A stretch of DNA of 64,000 nucleotides from Planctomycetota bacterium (lineage in GTDB: Bacteria > Planctomycetota > MHYJ01 > WSZJ01 > JACPWG01), in assembly GCA_016197205.1 (NCBI GenBank), contig JACPWG010000047.1:17646-81645 (forward strand), written 5' to 3'. Both the position numbers and the translations under genes were made by a program. Of this stretch, positions 1-7,680 are shown piece after piece. Within the stretch, counting starts at the first letter, position 1, and the number at the start of each line of letters is the position of its first letter. The notes under the pieces were generated by a model. That model was given only the letters and a program-made list of their open reading frames with translations, had not been told where the DNA came from and searched no databases.

Positions 1-778
1 CATCAGCCGGGACGAGGCGGACAAGCTGCACAAGGCGATGCAGAAGGCCAAGATCATGGCCCCGCCCACGGAGTGCATTTCGCCCATCGGCGAGGACCTC
101 ATCGAGGCCGGGCTGCGCAAGGTGATCAAGGCCGATTTCTACGCCACGGTGAGCCGGCCTCCGGTCGTCTACCGCGGCAATCCCTTTCTCGTCGAAGCCG
201 GCATCGCGTACGGCGGCGACCTGCCCATGGACGAGCTCGTCCGCCTGGTCCGCTACGCGAACCGGGTTCCGCTGCTCTACCAGCAGTCGGCTTGCGCGAC
301 GACGGAGGGCGTGCTTGCCATCGACTGGAAGAACTACGAGCTGCAGCAATCGAGGAGCGCGCTGCCGACCGGCCCCGCGGTGCTCATGGTCCACATCGCG
401 AGCGTCTGGGTCCCCTTCACGAGCGAGTCGAAGGAGGCCGTCGCGGACTACCCGGAGATCGAAAAGGAGATCAAGCTCGCGCTGCAGGAGTGCGGGCGGA
501 AGCTCGCCTCCTACCTGCGCAAGAAGCAGCACCTCCAATACGAGCTGAAGCGGCGGAGCATCTTCGCGGCCTACGCGGGGATCCTGGCCAAGTCGATCGA
601 AGCGCTCACGGGCGTGAAGAAGGAGCGGATCGAGGCGGACCTCGACCGGATCGCGAAGAAGGACATGCCCGAGCTGTCGGAGCCCCCCGCGGGCTCGGCC
701 GCGGAGGCCGGCGACGCCGCGACCCCGGAGGAGGCTGGAGCGGCCGCCGCGCCCAACGCCAACGGAGGAGATGCCTAA
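1..778 (+). CDS. top6B: DNA topoisomerase VI subunit B, C-terminal part (5' end outside window)
   Basis: The reading frame is open from the left edge, so the start codon and the N-terminal GHKL ATPase domain lie outside the window. The visible 259 residues are the C-terminal part of the transducer domain of Top6B, the ATP-binding subunit of the type IIB topoisomerase. Recognisable family segments include YRGNPFLVEAGIAYGGDLP, the RYANRVPLLY segment followed by QQSACA, and the end of the domain around VWVPFTSESK. A low-complexity Ala/Glu/Pro tail of about 30 residues follows. The stop TAA abuts the ATG of top6A, and GGAGGAG just before the stop is a strong ribosome binding site for it, so the two are translated together. 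Topo VI is mainly archaeal and plant, with scattered bacterial cases. Confidence 0.93.
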   Translation, partial: ISRDEADKLHKAMQKAKIMAPPTECISPIGEDLIEAGLRKVIKADFYATVSRPPVVYRGNPFLVEAGIAYGGDLPMDELVRLVRYANRVPLLYQQSACATTEGVLAIDWKNYELQQSRSALPTGPAVLMVHIASVWVPFTSESKEAVADYPEIEKEIKLALQECGRKLASYLRKKQHLQYELKRRSIFAAYAGILAKSIEALTGVKKERIEADLDRIAKKDMPELSEPPAGSAAEAGDAATPEEAGAAAAPNANGGDA

Positions 779-1885
779 ATGCCCGCCACTCCCGCCGGCA
801 AGAACCAGAAGCGGACCGTCTCGAAGCTCAAGGAGCTGGGGATGGGCGTCGTCCACGACGTGGCGAAGACGAAGTCCCCGGCGATCGACATCCCGCTCCG
901 CACGCTTTCGAACACGACCTTCAACGAAGGCAAGCGCATCATCGAGATGGGCTCGGACAAGCAGCAGCGTTTCTTCTTCAACGTCGGGATGGTGAAGAAA
1001 TTCACCGAGACTTTTTTTCTCGCCTCGAAGTGCAAGGAGCTGATCGACGTAGGCAAGACCACGAGCCTGCGCGACCTCTTCTACATGGCGAAGCCGGACT
1101 TCGAGCGGGCCTCGAAGGAGGAGTACGAGCAGGAGGAGTCGGACGCGATCACCGAGGACCTGGAGGTGACGGTCGACAGCCTGCGCGAGGAGCTGAATCT
1201 TTTCGCGTCCAATCGCGGCGCGCTCGTCGGCGAACTGACGCTCGTGGACCAGGGAGACACGATCGACGGGCGGCGGATGGGCTCGGGTGGCTGGTCGATC
1301 CCCTCGATCGTGGAGCCGAACATCGTCCAGTTCGGGCGGTGCGACGCGAAGTTCATCCTCCTGGTGGAGAAGGACGCGGTCTGGCGCCGCTTCAACGAGG
1401 ACAAGTTCTGGAAACAGCACAAGTGCATCCTGGTTCACGGCCAGGGGCAGCCGCCGCGCGGGGTGAGACGGCTTCTCTATCGCATGGTGAATGAGCTCCG
1501 CTTGCCGCTTTACGTCTTCGTGGACAACGATCCCTGGGGCTATTACATCTACAGCGTGGTGAAGCAGGGGAGCATCAATCTGGCGTACGAGAGCCGCCGC
1601 ATGGCGGTGCCGAACGCCAAGTTTCTGGGCCTGTCGAGTTTCGACCGCGAGAAATACGGCCTGGACCTCTCGGTCACGATGAAGCTCAAGGACGAGGACG
1701 TGGGGCGGGCGAAGCAGATCTTGAGCTATCCGTGGTTCCAGAAGAAGGAGTGGCAGCGGGAGATCAAGAAGATGCTCTCCGAGGGGCGCAAGTTGGAGTT
1801 GGAGGCCCTCTCCAACAAGGGAATCAGCTTCGTGACCGAGGAGTACCTGCCGGGCAAGATCAGGAACAAGGAGTGGCTGGACTAG
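779..1885 (+). CDS. top6A: DNA topoisomerase VI subunit A (Spo11-like)
   Basis: 368 residues, the usual length for Top6A. This subunit makes and rejoins the double-strand break through a tyrosine. The winged-helix (CAP) domain occupies about residues 60-150, with the expected catalytic Tyr102 in the motif SLRDLFY. The Toprim domain follows, with the metal-binding acidic residues Glu198 (LLVEKDAVW) and Asp249/Asp251 (VFVDNDPWG). All catalytic residues are therefore present and the enzyme should be active together with the subunit B encoded immediately upstream. The ATG follows the top6B stop with no gap. Nothing downstream on this strand belongs to the operon for about 5.8 kb. Confidence 0.95.
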   Translation: MPATPAGKNQKRTVSKLKELGMGVVHDVAKTKSPAIDIPLRTLSNTTFNEGKRIIEMGSDKQQRFFFNVGMVKKFTETFFLASKCKELIDVGKTTSLRDLFYMAKPDFERASKEEYEQEESDAITEDLEVTVDSLREELNLFASNRGALVGELTLVDQGDTIDGRRMGSGGWSIPSIVEPNIVQFGRCDAKFILLVEKDAVWRRFNEDKFWKQHKCILVHGQGQPPRGVRRLLYRMVNELRLPLYVFVDNDPWGYYIYSVVKQGSINLAYESRRMAVPNAKFLGLSSFDREKYGLDLSVTMKLKDEDVGRAKQILSYPWFQKKEWQREIKKMLSEGRKLELEALSNKGISFVTEEYLPGKIRNKEWLD

Positions 1886-1916
1886 GGCCGCGCAGGCGAC
1901 CTGCGTCACAAATCCC

Positions 1917-2044
1917 GGCATGGTTCAAACTGCCGCCTAGGTCGAGCTCGGCCGACAGCCCTGCCTCGCTGCGCGGGCACGGCAGCGCCGTGCCCCTACG
2001 CAAGGTGGCCGATCGACCACTGTGACCCGGATTTGAACCATGCC
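1917..2044. repeat. 128-bp inverted-repeat element (family K)
   Basis: Ends are a perfect 13-bp inverted repeat, GGCATGGTTCAAA at 1917-1929 and TTTGAACCATGCC at 2032-2044. The interior contains a hairpin GCACGGCAGCGCCGTGC near 1977-1993. No other copy is seen in this window. The rest of 1886-2420 holds no supported gene. Confidence 0.5.
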
Positions 2045-2420
2045 CACATCCCGACGGGCCCGGGCTTCACCCCGGGTTCGCTCACCGCGAGCCATGGAAC
2101 GCACGCTGGGCCGGCCATCGGCCAGCACGAGCCGGCGTCTGGCCGACGATTCGCGTCAGCGACGCAGGCGACGGCATCCGGGCATCAGCACCGTCGCGTT
2201 CGCGCCCCCACGTCTCCACCACGCGTGTTTCAAATGCCGGTTGCTGCCTACGGCCAGCACGTCGCGGTAGGGGCAGGGCGTTGCCGTGCCCGCAGAGCGA
2301 GACGCGCGCCTCGCCCCTGCGCTGCTGGATGGGCATTTCGAACCTTGGACGCTTTTCTTTTTGCCGTGGGAGCGGCATACCGGCCCCAGTGACGCATGCC
2401 GAGTTGCGATGGAGGCCTAC

Positions 2421-2624
2421 ATGCCCCCAACCCTCAAGGGGATCTACGACCACGGGCGGTTGACGCTCGATCTACCCCCTCCCGCAGAATGAGCGTGGAC
2501 GGGACACTACCACCTGTTGCGTGCTGAACACTGGGAGGAGCTGGAACGGCTGCTCCTGCACATCTTCCACCTAGAGGCCATGGCCGAGGTAGGCCGTGCG
2601 TTCGACGCTGCCGGAGCACCTTGA
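2421..2624 (+). pseudogene. Remnant of a short antitoxin-like gene
   Basis: The peptide MPPTLKGIYDHGRLTLDLPP resembles the start of small antitoxin-like proteins (AF2212/DUF104 and relatives: IYE-G-L-LLEPPP pattern). It stops at TGA 2490-2492 after 23 residues. The same frame then stays open to a TGA at 2622-2624 and encodes a helical, Glu/Leu-rich stretch beginning AWTGHYHLL. This suggests a small gene broken by one in-frame stop. The family call rests on a very short match. It could also be chance. Confidence 0.3.
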
Positions 2625-2750
2625 TGGCCACTACGGGGTGCGCGGAGAACGAAGTTTCCACCTCGGTGGCCAGAACTCGATCGAGATAGGCTGGCACACG
2701 TCACCCCTTGACGGTTGGATCTGACACCATGCTGCGGTGAAGTGAGCTTG

Positions 2751-2895
2751 GCGCCCGCGCAAAAATAACTGCGCAGACCCGGACCTCGAGGCTCCTGGGG
2801 GCGCGGCCCTCTGGGCCGCGCTGCGCGGGCCGGGGGCCCGCGCCCCCAGGCATCGGTCGATCCACGAAAATGTAAAGTAATTCTTGCGCGGGCGC
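2751..2895 (+). repeat. Family A inverted-repeat element, full-length copy A1 (145 bp)
   Basis: Terminal inverted repeats begin GCGCCCGCGCAA and end TTGCGCGGGCGC; the inner part continues as AAAAATAACT against an imperfect match (AAGAATTACT read from the other end). The middle is a GC-rich hairpin around the words CTCCTGGGGGCGCGG and CCGCGCCCCCAGG. The flanks show a 3-bp direct repeat TTG on both sides. Other copies are at 8311, 27212 and 36773. Confidence 0.8.
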
Positions 2896-2988
2896 TTGGC
2901 GGTCGAGGAGAGCGCGCGACGAGGGATCGCGCGCCGGGCGGTCGTTTCGAACAGGAGGCGTGCGGGCGGATGCGCCCAGACCGCTCCC

Positions 2989-4863
2989 TCACGGTCGCGG
3001 TTCGGTTGGCGGCGCTGGGTTCGGTTCGTAGGCGGCCCTCACGTCTTCGGCGTGCCCGCAAGCGGCCGCAAGCGCCCACCGGCGCGACAGGGCGGGCACC
3101 TCTTCGTAGCACAGGGCCGCGGCGGCGATCCGCAGGAGCGCCACGTTCATTTGGAGCGGGTGACGGTCCTCGCGGCAGAGTCGCGCCGCGATCCCACGCA
3201 GCGTACGAATCGTGCTCCACGCGCGGAGGAGCGCCGGCGAACGCACGTCCGGCGCCGCCTCGGGCAGGGGGGCTCGCAGGTCCTGCACCTCTCGCAAAGC
3301 ACGCGTGATGCGCAGCGCCTCGGCGAACTGTGCCTCGTCCGCAAGCGGCGTGAGAAGGTATTGCACGTCGTTCTCCAGTCGCGCCAGATCTCGGAGCACG
3401 TGCCCGCGCTTCGCGTGCGAGAAGTCGATCACCCAAACGTTGTCGTGGGCGTCCAGCAGGACGTTCGATGCGTTCAGGTCGCCGTGGACGTACGACACGT
3501 AGTGGAACTCCCCTCCCATCGGCCGCGGGCGTGGGAGGAAGTCCTCATAGAAGGCGCAGAGGTTTCGCGCCTCGAACTCGCCCCCGAACGACAGCCGCTC
3601 GCGAGCGGCGACCGCTGTCCCCACGAGGCGCTCGACGTGTGCGCGCACGTACGGCCCCCGATGGGACTCCAGCTCGTAGGCGGCGAGGAGGGGGAGGCGC
3701 TCGAGTTGCGCCGCGGCGTAGAGGCGGCCGAGGACCTCTTCGAAGACGGTGGAGAGGAGGGCGTCAAGGCGCTGCTGCGGGCAACCGGACTCGAAGAGCG
3801 ACCGCAGGGTACGAACGTCCCCACGCCCCATGGAGGCGTACGCGTAGCGGATGCCGGCGCGGTCCCCCAGCTCCACGAAGCCGTGCACTCGTGGCGCGCT
3901 GTTTCCGAGGCTCGACTCGACGTGCTCGAAGGCGACGCGTTCCGCGGCGAGGTCGCGGCGCTCCCCGAGCTTGGTCACGCTCGGCGCCTGCTCCTGGCCG
4001 AAAGCGTCGCGCCCGTCCACGCGAAAGACCAGGGCGCCGGAGAAGCCGCCGGCAAGGGGCGTCAGCTCCACGCGGGCGCTGTCCCGGTGGAGGTAGCCGA
4101 GGAGCTCGGCGTCCTCGGGGGAGAGCGTGATCGCGCCGCCGCCGCGGGCCGGCGCCCTGCGCGGGCGCGCGCCGCCGGGGAGCGCCGGCGGTCGAGGCGC
4201 AGCGCAGCCGGGCGAGAGCCATTGGACGAACTCGCCTACCGAGTCGAACGTCTGGACCCCGAGGATACGTCGGAGTTGTTCGAGGGCGTTGAAGTGTTGG
4301 GTGCGGGAGGCGCTTGCGGTGAGCGCGCTCGACGTCGCGAGCGCGTCGAGGCCGCAGCGGGTCTTCAGCTCGTAGAGCAGGAAGGTGACCTTGGCCTCGG
4401 TCCACACGCCGACGACGCCGACGCGAAGCTCGCCGTCCGGCGCGCGCGCACGAAGCGCACGAAGGCGTGCTTCGAGGTCGGTGCCGGCGAAATCGCTGAG
4501 GCCGATGGAGCAAAGGACTTCTTCGTTCGCGCGCGCGGCCGGTTCGTCTTCGATGCCGAGCACCGGCGCGGCGCCGGCGGACCCGCGAAGGCAGTGAGCA
4601 CCGAACGCGCGGAGGTGTTCCGCCTGTCGGGGGTCGTCCAGGTCGTGGTCGTCGCGCACGTGCAGGATCGCGAGGGCGTCGGCGGGCTGGGCACGCGCCC
4701 AGGTCATGAGCTGGGCGATCGGCCCGGCGCGCGGGTCCCCGCCGAACAATCGTTCCGCCTCCGCGGGGCCCACGTGGAGCGTGTTGGGGATGGGGTCGTG
4801 CGGGCCGAGGGGGCCGACGAAGTCCCGCTGGAGGCATTGGGTGATGAGCAGGGAGAGCGGCAC
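2989..4863 (-). CDS. Inactive isochorismatase-like domain fused to an aminoglycoside/choline-kinase-like phosphotransferase
   Basis: 624 residues from a GTG with AAGGAG 8 bases upstream, 23 bp after the FAH gene stop. Residues 1-215 have the cysteine-hydrolase (isochorismatase) fold pattern (LLITQCLQRDF, LAILHVRDDHD, VVGVWTEAKVTF). The usual catalytic Asp-Lys-Cys positions, by my alignment to nicotinamidases, read Cys10, a non-Lys near 118, and Ala157. After a Pro/Arg-rich linker, residues 265-500 form a kinase-like phosphotransferase domain with Lys298, HGDLNASN (460-467) and the metal Asp480 in VIDFSHAKRGH, so this half looks competent. The last part resembles the phosphotransferase domain called TCAD9 in bacterial conflict proteins (from memory). 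The stop codon lies inside a dispersed repeat (2975-3006). Substrate unknown. Confidence 0.75.
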   Translation of the reverse strand: MPLSLLITQCLQRDFVGPLGPHDPIPNTLHVGPAEAERLFGGDPRAGPIAQLMTWARAQPADALAILHVRDDHDLDDPRQAEHLRAFGAHCLRGSAGAAPVLGIEDEPAARANEEVLCSIGLSDFAGTDLEARLRALRARAPDGELRVGVVGVWTEAKVTFLLYELKTRCGLDALATSSALTASASRTQHFNALEQLRRILGVQTFDSVGEFVQWLSPGCAAPRPPALPGGARPRRAPARGGGAITLSPEDAELLGYLHRDSARVELTPLAGGFSGALVFRVDGRDAFGQEQAPSVTKLGERRDLAAERVAFEHVESSLGNSAPRVHGFVELGDRAGIRYAYASMGRGDVRTLRSLFESGCPQQRLDALLSTVFEEVLGRLYAAAQLERLPLLAAYELESHRGPYVRAHVERLVGTAVAARERLSFGGEFEARNLCAFYEDFLPRPRPMGGEFHYVSYVHGDLNASNVLLDAHDNVWVIDFSHAKRGHVLRDLARLENDVQYLLTPLADEAQFAEALRITRALREVQDLRAPLPEAAPDVRSPALLRAWSTIRTLRGIAARLCREDRHPLQMNVALLRIAAAALCYEEVPALSRRWALAAACGHAEDVRAAYEPNPAPPTEPRP

Positions 4864-4886
4864 GCCCGGGTGCTCCTTGTTTTTCG

Positions 4887-5783
4887 TCAGTGGCGCCGGG
4901 GGCCGACGTCCGCCGTCACGCCGTTTTCCATCGTGCCGATCCCCTGGATCGTCGCGCGGAGCATGTCGCCGGGTTTCAGGAAGACGGGTGGATCGCGGAA
5001 AACGCCGACGCCCGCGGGGGTGCCGGTAGCGAGGAGGTCGCCGGGCTCCAGGTCGTGGACCTGCGACACGTAGGACACCAGCTCCGGGACGCCGTGGATC
5101 AGGTTCGCGGTCGTCCCCTTCTGCCGCACCTCGCCGTTCACGCGCAGCTCCAGGTCCAGCGCCTTGCAGTCCAGTTCGTCCGGAGTGACGATGAGCGGGC
5201 CCTGCGGCATGAAGGTACGAAAGCTCTTGCCGCGGTACCACTGCTTGTCGCCGTATTGGCAGTCGCGGGCCGAGACGTCGAGGATGATCGTGAAGCCGAA
5301 GACGTGGTCCATCGCCTCCTGGGGGGAGAGGCGGGAGCAGTCGTCCTTGATGACCACACCCAATTCGATTTCGGGATCGACCTTTTCCGACATCGCCGGG
5401 AGCACGATGGAAGCGTCGGGTCCGATGACGCTGTTCGCGGCCTTCGCGAAGAGGAGCGGGCGTTCGGGGATGGGGGCCTTCTGCTCCTCGGCGTGGTCGC
5501 GGTAGTTGAGGCCGACGCAGACGATTTTGGGTGGGCGCACGATGGGCGCTTTGAGGATGAGGCCGTCGCGAGGGAGGATGACTTTGGGGTCCGAGAAGCA
5601 CTTGGCCCGGTCGAGACGCGGGAGCTGTGCGAGCGCGCCCTGGGCGAGAAAATCGCCGACGTCCGCGAACCGGAAGGGGCGCTTGAAGACCCGGAAATAG
5701 GCGAGGCCCAGGTCGAGGACATGCTTGCCGTCGATGAGCCCTGCGCCGACGCGGGTGGGGGACTGGAAGGTGATGAAACGCAT
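4887..5783 (-). CDS. Fumarylacetoacetate hydrolase (FAH) family protein
   Basis: 298 residues starting at an ATG with GGAGGC just upstream. It is a FAH-superfamily enzyme. Members hydrolyse, hydrate or decarboxylate beta-diketo acids, for example fumarylpyruvate or oxaloacetate, using a divalent metal. Family signatures are clear: VCVGLNYRDHAEE, PLLFAKAANSVIGP, the metal-binding run DPEIELGVVI, and TGTPAGVGVF near the C-terminus. Metal-ligand glutamates and aspartate are in place. It is the first gene of a minus-strand pair with the isochorismatase-like/phosphotransferase fusion. The open frame extends 103 codons upstream, but that part is Pro/Arg-rich and has no ribosome site, so the start at 5783 is preferred. 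The exact substrate cannot be told from sequence. Confidence 0.92.
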   Translation of the reverse strand: MRFITFQSPTRVGAGLIDGKHVLDLGLAYFRVFKRPFRFADVGDFLAQGALAQLPRLDRAKCFSDPKVILPRDGLILKAPIVRPPKIVCVGLNYRDHAEEQKAPIPERPLLFAKAANSVIGPDASIVLPAMSEKVDPEIELGVVIKDDCSRLSPQEAMDHVFGFTIILDVSARDCQYGDKQWYRGKSFRTFMPQGPLIVTPDELDCKALDLELRVNGEVRQKGTTANLIHGVPELVSYVSQVHDLEPGDLLATGTPAGVGVFRDPPVFLKPGDMLRATIQGIGTMENGVTADVGPRRH

Positions 5784-5841
5784 GGCGCCTCCGGCAACGT
5801 GTGGGGGATGAGAGGTCCCCCCGCATGACGCGGGGACGGGT

Positions 5842-5870
5842 ACGTTACCGGAAGCGCCAGTCGAATGCAA
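5842..5870 (-). promoter_or_regulatory. Probable promoter of the FAH gene
   Basis: Read on the minus strand: TTGCAT, 17-bp spacer, TAACGT, about 60 bp before the FAH start. Match to consensus is moderate. The stretch 5871-6409 upstream holds no supported gene; it is GC-skewed filler with CG-alternating runs near 6190-6240. Confidence 0.4.
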
Positions 5871-6409
5871 GCCTCCAACGAGGACCCGTGCAAGGCGCGG
5901 CAAGAACCCGGGGGGCGGGGGCGGGGGCGTGGCTCGCCCTCCCCCCGCCTTCGCGGGCCGTAGCCGGCTTCGGTGGGCGAAGGCCCGGCCCTCTCCGGCT
6001 TCGCGGGAGACGGGGACGGTGCGCGATGCGGGGCCCCGCGCCTCGCGTGCCGACCCCGCGACGGCGCGGCGGCCGTCGCGGGGCCCGGGCAAGGTCGCGT
6101 CCGAGGTGCGCCCGGGTCACGAAATTCTGCGTGCCGGGCGCCGAAATAAAAAGAACATTCTGGCAGGTCGGTCCGGCGGCCTCGCCGCCGTCGCATGCCG
6201 GACGCGCGCGCGTGCGCACTCGCGGGCGCGCGCGCGACCAGGGTAGTTCGGTTCCGCTCCCTCCACAACGAGAGGACAGGGACCCGACCCGAAAAAAAGA
6301 AACCCTCGGACGCCTGGAAAGGGGCAGGGAGTCTCCGGGGACGGACGTCGGTTTCCGGAGACGGGGGGCGGCGCGCGGCCCGCGAAGGAGGGCGCGGCCG
6401 ACCGGGGCC

Positions 6410-6733
6410 TCACGCAGCCCGAGGGGGTTCGGTCGCGCACGTTTCCGTCGAGCGACTCTGCGCCGCGGAGGGGGAGGGGCGCGCGTCGCCTTCGCTCCAA
6501 AGCGGGCCGTTCGCGCGGATCATGCGTTCGGCCTCTTCGTAGCAGGCGGCGGCCTCCTGGAAGCGGTTCAGGGCGAAGAAGGCGTCGCCGCGCCCGGCCA
6601 TGGCCCGGTCGTCCCGGGGAAAGGCCAGGAGCGCCTGGTCGAACCATCCGAGCGCCCGCTCCGACTGCCCGAGGAACAAGCATCTGCGCCCTTCCGCGTG
6701 GCAACGACAAGCCTCTTCCAGGTTCCAGTTCAT
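6410..6733 (-). CDS. Small TPR-repeat protein
   Basis: 107 residues beginning MNWNLEEACRCHAEGR, with GGAGGATGCG as ribosome site. Two tetratricopeptide-like helical hairpins are visible: residues 8-35 (AEGRRCLFLGQSERALGWFD) and 42-69 (AMAGRGDAFFALNRFQEAAA). A Ser/Thr/Pro-rich unstructured tail follows. TPRs bind partner proteins; nothing indicates which. There is no signal peptide, so it is probably cytoplasmic. A longer frame reaches 6994, but it reads through the terminator hairpin at 6791-6822, so the internal ATG is preferred. No neighbouring gene on the same strand gives a functional hint. Confidence 0.7.
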   Translation of the reverse strand: MNWNLEEACRCHAEGRRCLFLGQSERALGWFDQALLAFPRDDRAMAGRGDAFFALNRFQEAAACYEEAERMIRANGPLWSEGDARPSPSAAQSRSTETCATEPPRAA

Positions 6734-6790
6734 CGCATCCTCCACGAACAATCGGCCCACCGGACGCGATGCGCGCTCGCGCGCATCGAC

Positions 6791-6822
6791 AAAAAAACCA
6801 CGGGATCCTTTGTGTCCCGTGG
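6791..6822 (-). terminator. Intrinsic terminator (or attenuator) upstream of the TPR gene
   Basis: On the minus strand the sequence is a CCACGGGA / TCCCGTGG stem with a short loop, followed directly by seven T residues. It lies 58 bp before the TPR gene start. It either ends a transcript coming from the 7.0-7.2 kb region or attenuates the TPR gene. Confidence 0.8.
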
Positions 6823-7205
6823 CCTGTCGATCGCAATCGCGTGCTCCCCGGCGGCGGATCCCTGCTAGCCGGGCGAACCTCGAACGGCGCACGGGCCGTG
6901 GAACCAGATCCCGCATCGGAAGCCGTCCGCGGACGGGGCAGTCCCCGAGAGGACTCCTGGACGGAACGGAACCATGGTGCCACTCCCGCTTCACAACCGC
7001 CGACGCCCCCCTGAGGCGTCGGCACCGCTGGGCCGGTCGCGCCCCGCGCGACCGTTGCCGGTGTGTCTACGGACGTACAGCTAAACGGCGCCCGCGGGGA
7101 TTGGTTCACGCATTTTTACGAGCCTCTTGTTTTTCGTGGGCGTGGGCGCGCGCGACCTGGAGCCACGGACCGGCGGGCGTGGGCGCTCCCCATTCCCACG
7201 CCGCT
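6823..7205 (-). other. Gene-free stretch with stacked hairpins; possible structured RNA
   Basis: No protein gene is supported. Read on the minus strand the region has several strong stems: CGGTCGCG/CGCGACCG (7034-7054), CCGACGCC/GGCGTCGG (about 7000-7022), and smaller ones near 6930-6960. It runs into the intrinsic terminator at 6791-6822. A series of stems ending in a terminator is what a small RNA or a leader looks like. I do not recognise it as 6S RNA, SRP RNA, tmRNA or RNase P RNA, and no clear promoter was found. Confidence 0.3.
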
Positions 7206-7360
7206 CTTCCCCAGTACCGCCCCACAGAATGGGGTGACCCATTTGCTCGGCGATTTTGGCCGCCGGCGTCCCCCCATCGCCCTGCGGCGCTTCGGGGCGT
7301 AGGCGGTGCGTTCGCTCGCCGTGGTTCTCCGTTCCTACGCCTCCCTCGCGCCCCTACCGC

Positions 7361-7545
7361 GACAACGATCAAGAAGTGGAGCCCTCGAGCCCCACGGGTT
7401 CGTCGTTCCGCCTCTTAGGCGGGGCTGCCAACCCAGTGTCGCAGTTCTCGCCGCACGCGCCGCCTGAAGGCGGAACTACGAACAGGGGTGGAGCTCGGCG
7501 GAATTCGTCGCAGGTGCCGAAGCTCTTGATGTAGCGTGGGAGTGC
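7361..7545 (+). repeat. Family F element F1, itself split by an 84-bp hairpin element
   Basis: Matches the family F copy at 61922-62025: AAGAAGTGGAGCCCTCGAGC on the left, GGGGTGGAGCTCGGCGGAAT and GAAGCTCTTGATG on the right. It sits inside family E copy E3. Confidence 0.65.
7399..7482. repeat. Family G 84-bp hairpin element inside F1
   Basis: Ends are near-perfect inverted repeats: TTCGTCGTTCCGCCT and AGGCGGAACTACGAA. Family F copy F2 (near 61950) is continuous at the equivalent point, giving an apparent empty site. Confidence 0.65.
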
Positions 7546-7626
7546 CGGCGGGCGGCCAAACTCGCCTTCCCCTATCGGTCACCGACTTCCGTGGAGCGGT
7601 ACTCTGGGCGGGTCGGGGACTCGGCA

Positions 7627-7655
7627 TGGACTCCGCAGGTCGCGCACGCTATAAT
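7627..7655 (+). promoter_or_regulatory. Promoter of the first Uma2 gene
   Basis: TGGACT, 17-bp spacer, TATAAT. The -10 hexamer is perfect and lies 26 bp before the ATG. GAGGAG at 7667-7672 is the ribosome site. Confidence 0.65.
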
Positions 7656-7680
7656 GGCCGGAAAGTGAGGAGCGCATACG

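Larger units (their letters stand above)
7210..7604 (+). repeat. Family E inverted-repeat element E3, interrupted by families F and G
   Basis: The left end CCAGTACCGCCCCACAGAA and right end (read inward) AGTACCGCTCCACGGAAG match the ends of the intact copy at 46211-46382. The E sequence is recognisable to about 7355 (GTTCTCCGTTCCTACGCC) and resumes at about 7546 (GCGGGCGGCCAAACTCGCC). The piece between is a family F element. Confidence 0.7.

Noticed and set aside
2884..5073. 729-codon open frame on the plus strand
   Set aside because: It is antisense to the FAH and fusion genes, which have clear domains. Long antisense frames are expected at this GC content.
4864..5826. N-terminal extension of the fusion gene to a 945-residue protein
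   Set aside because: The extension reads antisense-like Arg/Pro text in the wrong frame of the FAH gene; a GTG with a good ribosome site at 4863 starts the real protein.
6823..7080. Known structural RNA (tmRNA, RNase P, SRP, 6S)
   Set aside because: None of the conserved core sequences of these RNAs was found; left as an unnamed candidate.
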